A stretch of 64,000 bases of DNA. Source: Chimonanthus salicifolius (lineage: Eukaryota > Streptophyta > Magnoliopsida > Laurales > Calycanthaceae). A program made the translations under genes and the position numbers. The notes below the pieces were generated by a model that worked only from the letters and a program-made list of their open reading frames with translations, did not search any database and had not been told where the DNA came from. Every line of letters begins with the position of its first letter. Position 1 is the first letter of the stretch. Below are positions 58,643 to 64,000 of this stretch, one piece after another. The stretch covers positions 41,154,631 to 41,218,630 of the forward strand of contig CM023539.1 in the NCBI GenBank assembly GCA_013350335.1. Reading direction: 5' to 3'.

Positions 58643-60538
58643 TTTTTTCCGTTCTGACACACCATTCTGTTGTGGTGTACCCACGCAGCTAGTTTGATGA
58701 ATGATGCCTTGGCTATGAAAATATTCGGCGAAATTAGCATTGACATATTCAGTGCCATTGTCAGAGCGGAAAATTTTCACCTTGGCATGAAACTGGGTAG
58801 TGATCATGTTGTGAAAGGCTTTGAAAGCAAGAAACACCTCATTCTTAGATTTGAGTAAGTACAACCATGTAACACGAGTACAATCATCAATGAATAAAAC
58901 AAAATATTTATAACCATCATAAGAAGAAACTGGAGCACTCCATACATCAGAATGAATCAAATCAAAATGTTCAACAGATTTAGAACTAGAAGAAACAAAT
59001 GGTAAACGAGTTTGTTTAGAAAATTGACAGACATCACAAAAACTAGACGGAACAGAAATAGAAGGAAAAAGATAAGACAAAATACGACTTGAAGGATGTC
59101 CAAGCCGTTGGTGCAGGATGTGACTCTCTACTAAGTTCGTGGCTTTGTAGGCCTTAGTAGGGGAATGTAGCAAGTATAACCCATTGGAATACGTGCCTTT
59201 ACCAATCGTCCTCTTGGAAGTTCGATCCTGAAAGATGACAGAGTTAGGAGAAAAAATGACATCACAGTTCAAAGCATTAGTAAGTTTTCCAACAGACATG
59301 AGTTGAGTTGGAAAAGAAGGGACAACAAGAGCAGTAGAAGAGACGCTATTTGAAAAAAAATCAATCTGACCACGGCCGGCCACAGGAACCACAGTGCCAT
59401 TGGCTAGATAGACATCATGTTTACGGGATGATGTGGAAAAATCAGACACAGAAGAAGGAGAATTAGCCATATGATCAGTAGCACCAGAGTCAATAATCCA
59501 AGAATGACCAGTACAATGGGAAGCAAAAGACGCATGAATGGTACCTGCTGTATGAGATGAGGAAGACGGATTTGTAGAAGGCAAAGACTGACGTAGATCG
59601 CATAGGATTTGACTCAACTGATCTAGAGTGGTGGAAGTATCTGCAACATTAGCCTTGGCTCTCCTTTTTGCTTCAAAATTGGGTTTGAGATGAGGATGTA
59701 ACAACCAACAACGCTCTTTGGAGTGCCCAACCTTGCCACAATGATCACAACGAATAGTGTCCCGTCGGCCTTTATTTGGAACAGGAACCTTCTTCTTCTC
59801 AGACTCAGAGTAGGGTCGGCGCTCATTTTTATGAGTCACAAAAGCACTGGAAGAGTTCTCAGAGGATGGAGCAGCATTCATAGTTTCTTGTCGCGTTTCT
59901 TCGCGTTGAATGATAGCACAAACAGCGATCCAAGAGGGTAGCGGATCAGTCATAAGTATATTACTCCGCAAAGAGTCATATTTTGGCCCCAGGGCCCGAA
60001 GTAAAGAGAAAACTTGGTCCTCTTCATCTCGGTGCAAAAGAGTCTGTGCATCAGTGGTATGAGGACGATACAAATGTAGCTCATCCCATAGCCTTTTCAT
60101 ATGGCCAGTAAGATCGCAAAATTTCTGTTCGCCCTGTAGCGCAGTCGCAATCTCATTTTGAATCTGAAACACTCGAGCAATATTATTTCGACTACCATAC
60201 ATGCCTGTCACAGAGTCCCATAATTCTTTTGCAGAATCGGAGAATGTAAAAATTCCAGCAATGTGGGGTTCCATAGAGTTAAGAAGCCATGATCGAACCA
60301 GTTGATCATTAGATAGCCAATTATCATAAGCAGAGTCAGTATCGGTGTCTTCCGAAGTAGTAGCTGAGGCTTTAGATGCAGAGGCAGGTGCAGGAGGCAC
60401 AATCTTGCCATTGATAAACCCCAACTTTTTCTTACTACCAAGAGATAAATGAACAGCTCGAGACCAGAGAACATAATTATTTGTATTCAAGAGGACAGAA
60501 GAAAGTTTCAGACTGGGATTGCAGTCGGAGTCACCCAT
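58589..60538 (-). CDS. Copia gag, protease and integrase N-terminal part
   Basis: Starts at the ATG at 60538 (MGDSDCNPSLKLSSVLLN). The frame is open further upstream through a lysine-encoding A run, but without ATG. Gag has the NYVLWSRAVHLSL and LWDSVTGMYG motifs, then a CCHC zinc knuckle (CDHCGKVGHSKERC), the aspartic protease core (WIIDSGATDHMANS), the gag-pre-integrase motif (LHQRLGHPSSRIL) and the integrase core with DVWSAPVSSYDGYKYFVLF and RSDNGTEY. The frame ends early at 58589 because of the single-base shift; the last 18 or so codons after SERK are out of frame. Confidence 0.93.
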   Translation of the reverse strand: MGDSDCNPSLKLSSVLLNTNNYVLWSRAVHLSLGSKKKLGFINGKIVPPAPASASKASATTSEDTDTDSAYDNWLSNDQLVRSWLLNSMEPHIAGIFTFSDSAKELWDSVTGMYGSRNNIARVFQIQNEIATALQGEQKFCDLTGHMKRLWDELHLYRPHTTDAQTLLHRDEEDQVFSLLRALGPKYDSLRSNILMTDPLPSWIAVCAIIQREETRQETMNAAPSSENSSSAFVTHKNERRPYSESEKKKVPVPNKGRRDTIRCDHCGKVGHSKERCWLLHPHLKPNFEAKRRAKANVADTSTTLDQLSQILCDLRQSLPSTNPSSSSHTAGTIHASFASHCTGHSWIIDSGATDHMANSPSSVSDFSTSSRKHDVYLANGTVVPVAGRGQIDFFSNSVSSTALVVPSFPTQLMSVGKLTNALNCDVIFSPNSVIFQDRTSKRTIGKGTYSNGLYLLHSPTKAYKATNLVESHILHQRLGHPSSRILSYLFPSISVPSSFCDVCQFSKQTRLPFVSSSSKSVEHFDLIHSDVWSAPVSSYDGYKYFVLFIDDCTRVTWLYLLKSKNEVFLAFKAFHNMITTQFHAKVKIFRSDNGTEYVNANFAEYFHSQGIIHQTSCVGTPQQNGVSERKKPSHLRNCTSSYVSNAYS

Positions 60539-61838
60539 TGAGGTTTTTTTTTTTTTCTTCAATTCCTCAGGTCTGAAGTATCCGAGAAGGGGATTCTGGG
60601 AGAGTGGAGGCTCGCTTACTGCAGTGGCGGTGGCGGAGGCGGACTGAAGATTCCAACGTCTTCAGTCTTTACAATTTCTGGCCTCTCTCAGTAGTCCCAA
60701 GTTCCCAGCCATATACCCATTATTATCTGCGGCAATTCAGTAAATCTGGGCTAGCTGAAAAAAAAAAAAATACCTGTGCCACGGAACTGTAGAGAGAGCC
60801 CGACGCCGGAAGATATCTGGGCAGTCTGAAGCAGATCGGAGCCGAGGCAAACAGCTATGGCTGGCGGAGGCGCACAAGAACAGAGCTGAGACGGCCCGTG
60901 AGCTCAGGGCGGCGGACGGCCAAGGGGCAGTGCGGAAGCCGGATCTGAGAAGAACTGCAGCAGCGGCCCAAGTCTGAACAGCAGAGGCAGCAGTAGAGAT
61001 GATTGTCAGAGGGCTGCAGAGAAACACTGGTGGAAGAAGGGGAACTCTCCGTGACGCCGGCGGTGAAAGTTAATCGGAGCAAATCGGAGCAGAAGCAGGT
61101 GAGGCAGATCTGGAAACACGGTGATCGGAAGCGGAGACGCCAGGCAGATCTGGAAACACAGATCTGGAAAGATCGGCAAATGGGGCTGCTGCTGAGGAGC
61201 TTCCGGCCAGATCTGGTCACAGAAGAGAGGCTGTCAGAGCCAATGGCAGCGAAGAAGACTACCTGAAATCGAGATCAGGTGCGTGTGACGCCGAAGATCT
61301 GGTGAATCTGGCCACCCGATTTAACGATGGGCGGAAGCGGTGAGCAGAGCAGAGAGCAGTCGGCCGGGCAGAGCAGAGGCGATCCAGAGAGCGGCAGATG
61401 TCCAGATCTGGACAGCAGGGGACGCCGAAGAAGACGCCCAACGTTGGAGGAAGGAACAGATCTAGCTACCGATGCTGTCTGGCTGGCAGCGGAAATCGTC
61501 CCTGCAGTATGATGCAAACTCTCGATCGATGCTCTGAGAAAGAGCAGGTATGAGGCAGCCAATCAGATCTGAACGGGTGGAGATTGAGGTCGACACTGTA
61601 CGCCGGAACAGATGGCGTCCGGGAAGTGCGACCGAGAAACCCCCTTCGGCGGCTGAAGGGCAGTTCGGCAGCAAGTAAGCCTTCTTCAGCTCTCACGATG
61701 AGTGGCGGTTTCAAACAGTAGAAACCCCAAATCTCCGGTGAGTATTACAGAAGCACAGTGGATAGATCGGGACACACCCCAACTAGGCGGCAAGAGCCGA
61801 TAATGTCTGCGATTCGGATCGAAGTCTGACTGATACCA
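60539..61838 (-). other. GC-rich untranslated leader of the Copia element
   Basis: The stretch between the primer site and the gag start is 1.3 kb, much richer in G+C than the flanks, with repeated CAGATCTGGA and CGGAG motifs. Open frames on both strands show no domain. It presumably holds the RNA leader and packaging signals. Confidence 0.6.
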
Positions 61839-62097
61839 TGTAGAAATATAAATCACATACCACAAAACATCATAACACCGGATTTACGTGGAAAACCCAT
61901 TAGGGAAAAAAACCACGATTGAAAGAGAGTTTATTATTTCAGTATATTTTTCTATATACATCGGAGATATATTTATAGGAGAGAAACTACAAGAATGAGT
62001 TCTAAATAGAACTCTGAGACCCGATTGAGTTAGGACTCTGAGACCTAATGGAGTTAGGACTCAGAGTCCTACCCCTACTCTCTTTTCCATTTCAACA
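61839..62097 (-). repeat. Copia LTR (5' LTR of the element)
   Basis: 259 bp, matching the left LTR over its full length by eye. Read on the minus strand it is followed at once by the primer site TGGTATCAGTC. It would drive transcription toward lower coordinates. Confidence 0.97.
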
Positions 62098-62102
62098 TTA
62101 TC

Positions 62103-64000
62103 AACAATCAAAATTTTATTTATCTAATATTGACAAGTTGTTGAGATTCATCTATGAATTGCATATTAAGTTGGGACCAACCTACTATGGTTTAAGATAA
62201 AGACCTATTTTTCCACTTTCCACTTTCCACCAGCTCATGAACTTTTGATTTATTGGTTAAACATCTAAAATTTAGTATCTCAACAGGTACCATGTCTCTA
62301 ACCATGGCAAAGTCAACCTAGTGAAAGGGTTACTCAGCAACTTAGGGTAAGAGCTACCTAGTTTGGAGTGAGAGCCACTATAGAATGGACCGTCATTACA
62401 TTACAAGGAAAGTATGATGGTCTATTATATGACAAATCATTGAATAACTTAGGCTGTGTTTGCTTCATAGGTAATAGGAGTACTCCACTACTCCACTATG
62501 CTCAAAGGAAAGAGAAGAGAGGAGAGTTAACTCTAACTCTCATTAGAGTTTTTGCTCACTCTCCTCTCTCTCACAAAAAATAACATTATATGTTGACCTC
62601 ATTAGAGTTTACACAAGGTACAATATAAAACTATAAAATTCCTGTTAGGACTTAGTACGGAGTTCGACCAGTGATAATACAGATCAGATCAATAGTACAT
62701 TTATGATGAGACTCTACATGACCTAACACAATCACCAGTGTATACTAAACCTTATTTTAAGAAAGTAAAATGTCACTCCTTATTTTGTCTCTTGCCATAC
62801 ACGAGAGAGAGAGAGAGAGAGAGAGAAAATGTGGAAGATAAACACGACTTGGAGGAGTCGACTATGGTAGGTCGAGTATCACAAGAATGAGTCCAAAAGA
62901 AAGTGAAATGAAAATGAAAGGGAGAGGGGGAGAGAGGGAGAGGAGAGGGTTTGGTTGCTTTTAATGTTTGGACGTATTGGTTGTCTTTATGTGAAGGTGG
63001 CTACACATGTGCCTCACACCATCATCTCATCCCTTTCCCGTTTCTTCTTCTTTCTTCCCTTTCTCTTTTCTTCTTTCTTCCCTTTCTCTTTCTACGTCGC
63101 TCTCTGCAGCCATGGTTGCAGTGCACTAATGTGGCTGGGCTGCCCACCATTTTGTATTTCCTTTATTCTAAAGGGCGTGCTCTCTTTCTTTGCCCTTCTC
63201 TTCTCCCTACCGCGTTAGGTCAACAACTGACAACAGTTTTTGGCAGCTTCTGCCCACCCAGTCAATTACCTCTAAACAAATAAAGACAAACACACCCACA
63301 TCTCCTCCTCCTCTTTCTCCTCTCCCCATATTTATTGTTATTACTACTATTTATTGAGGACATCTCTCTCTCTCCTCCCCTTAGTCCTCAAACTTAGATT
63401 GGGTCAAATTGAAATTTAATAAACTCATTCAATCCATATTAAAATTTATTGAATTTAACTCGTTCTTATTCAAATGGTGGATTCCAAATCCAATTTTTTT
63501 ATCTAAGTTAATCGGAGCATTATTTTATAACTTACTACACTCAGATCGAGTTGACTTGAGTTAATTTTAAATTTCTCCACTCAACTCGACTAAAATTTCA
63601 TATAAATTTTTATTTTTCTAATCTAACCCTATTCAAAATATACAAATACATAACTCAAATCCATTAGTTTTTCCAAATTAAAACTCGACCTAAATTTCAC
63701 CCCAACCTCCTCTCAAAATTTTTTTTTTTTTCCTTACATCACTTTTCTTTTTCTTTTTCTCAATTGTCTCTTGAAAGTTTGGTATGGACTACCAAATGGC
63801 TTTTGGCACTCTCTGTGGCTTCTCCTTTGGTGGGGCCCTGAGCCACCTTGTTATACTTGCACATCTGTGAATAGAGACAAAGTCCCTTTGGGGCTTTCTC
63901 AGACTCTGTGGCCTTCGGTCCTTGGCCCATTCTTTGTTTTCTTTTACGGTGGCGCCTGACTCTCTGCTTCTTGTTTGTGCCTCAATGGTAAGTACTGTTC
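62103..64000. other. Intergenic DNA to the right edge
   Basis: No coding region is supportable. A GA run lies at 62803-62826 and a pyrimidine-rich stretch with a duplicated TCTTCTTTCTTCCCTTTCTC unit at 63043-63092. The last 40 bp contain CCTCAATGGTAAGTAC, a perfect splice-donor-like site after an ATG, so a gene may begin here and continue beyond the window; this is only a guess. Confidence 0.35.
62803..62826 (+). repeat. (GA)n microsatellite
   Basis: An uninterrupted GA dinucleotide run. Confidence 0.85.

Larger units (their letters stand above)
56090..62097 (-). mobile_element. Full-length Ty1/Copia LTR retrotransposon
   Basis: A 6008-bp element on the minus strand: LTR, primer site TGGTATCAGTC (tRNA-iMet type) beside the right LTR, a 1.3-kb GC-rich leader, gag, protease, integrase, reverse transcriptase and RNase H in Copia order, a polypurine tract CTTGAGGGGGAG beside the left LTR, and the second LTR. 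Target duplications TTATC occur at 56085-56089 and 62098-62102. The two 259-bp LTRs look identical by eye, so insertion is recent. One extra base in an A run (T6 on plus, 58643-58648) breaks the polyprotein frame in the integrase region. The Copia lineage is not assigned. Confidence 0.97.

Noticed and set aside
60539..60562. Gag start within the lysine-coding A run
   Set aside because: No ATG is present there; the first ATG is at 60538 with a normal gag start.
60737..61714. Frames up to 121 codons between the Copia LTR and gag
   Set aside because: They lie in the GC-rich untranslated leader, occur on both strands and show no domain.

Overview
The window is nuclear DNA of a flowering plant. 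Its protein-coding genes have GT-AG introns, it carries a plant DYW-class PPR gene and a gibberellin receptor gene, and it is rich in plant-type transposable elements (Copia, TRIM, SINE, Stowaway, hAT-like and MULE-like elements, LINE remnants). The base composition is AT-rich and the intergenic DNA is long, which suits a medium-to-large dicot or magnoliid-type genome. I cannot name the species from sequence alone.

Four host genes are supported. (1) On the + strand, the last four coding exons of a prolyl 4-hydroxylase with a C-terminal ShKT domain span 2828-11842; the 5' exons are missing and presumably lie left of the window, and one intron of 7.5 kb is filled with LINE and LTR-like debris. 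(2) On the + strand, a complete six-exon histidine-containing phosphotransfer (AHP-type) gene of the cytokinin two-component relay spans 18948-22422. (3) On the - strand, a complete intronless DYW-type PPR gene (702 aa, organellar RNA editing class) spans 27589-29697. (4) On the - strand, a complete two-exon gibberellin receptor GID1 (342 aa) spans 41823-43704. The genes do not form an operon or an evident pathway; AHP (cytokinin) and GID1 (gibberellin) are both hormone-signalling components.

The rest is mostly transposon-derived. A full-length, very young Ty1/Copia element (56090-62097) has apparently identical 259-bp LTRs, a TTATC target duplication, PBS, PPT, and a single-base frameshift in the integrase region. 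A 5.4-kb foldback element (30017-35417) has about 1-kb inverted arms, each of which is itself palindromic; its right arm was later split by a 3.4-kb solo LTR flanked by CTTAA. It starts about 320 bp upstream of the PPR start codon. At least five short elements with CAGGGGT-type ends, 8-bp target duplications and internal arrays of ATCGGCCGATAT-like or CGAGATATCTCG-like palindromes form a hAT-like MITE family (13.3, 14.3, 36.9, 49.3 and 50.0 kb). Three further inverted-repeat elements (15.7, 30.0 and 51.7 kb) share related GGGT..CC.TTTA.AC termini and a subterminal AAAATGGTAATT motif. TRIMs, Stowaway copies and several SINE families fill much of what remains.

Intergenic stretches not listed as elements (parts of 1-2800, 14.5-15.7, 16.4-18.9, 24.3-27.2, 37.5-41.8, 44.3-49.3, 52.9-56.0 and 62.1-64.0 kb) are AT-rich and show no coding sequence I can support.
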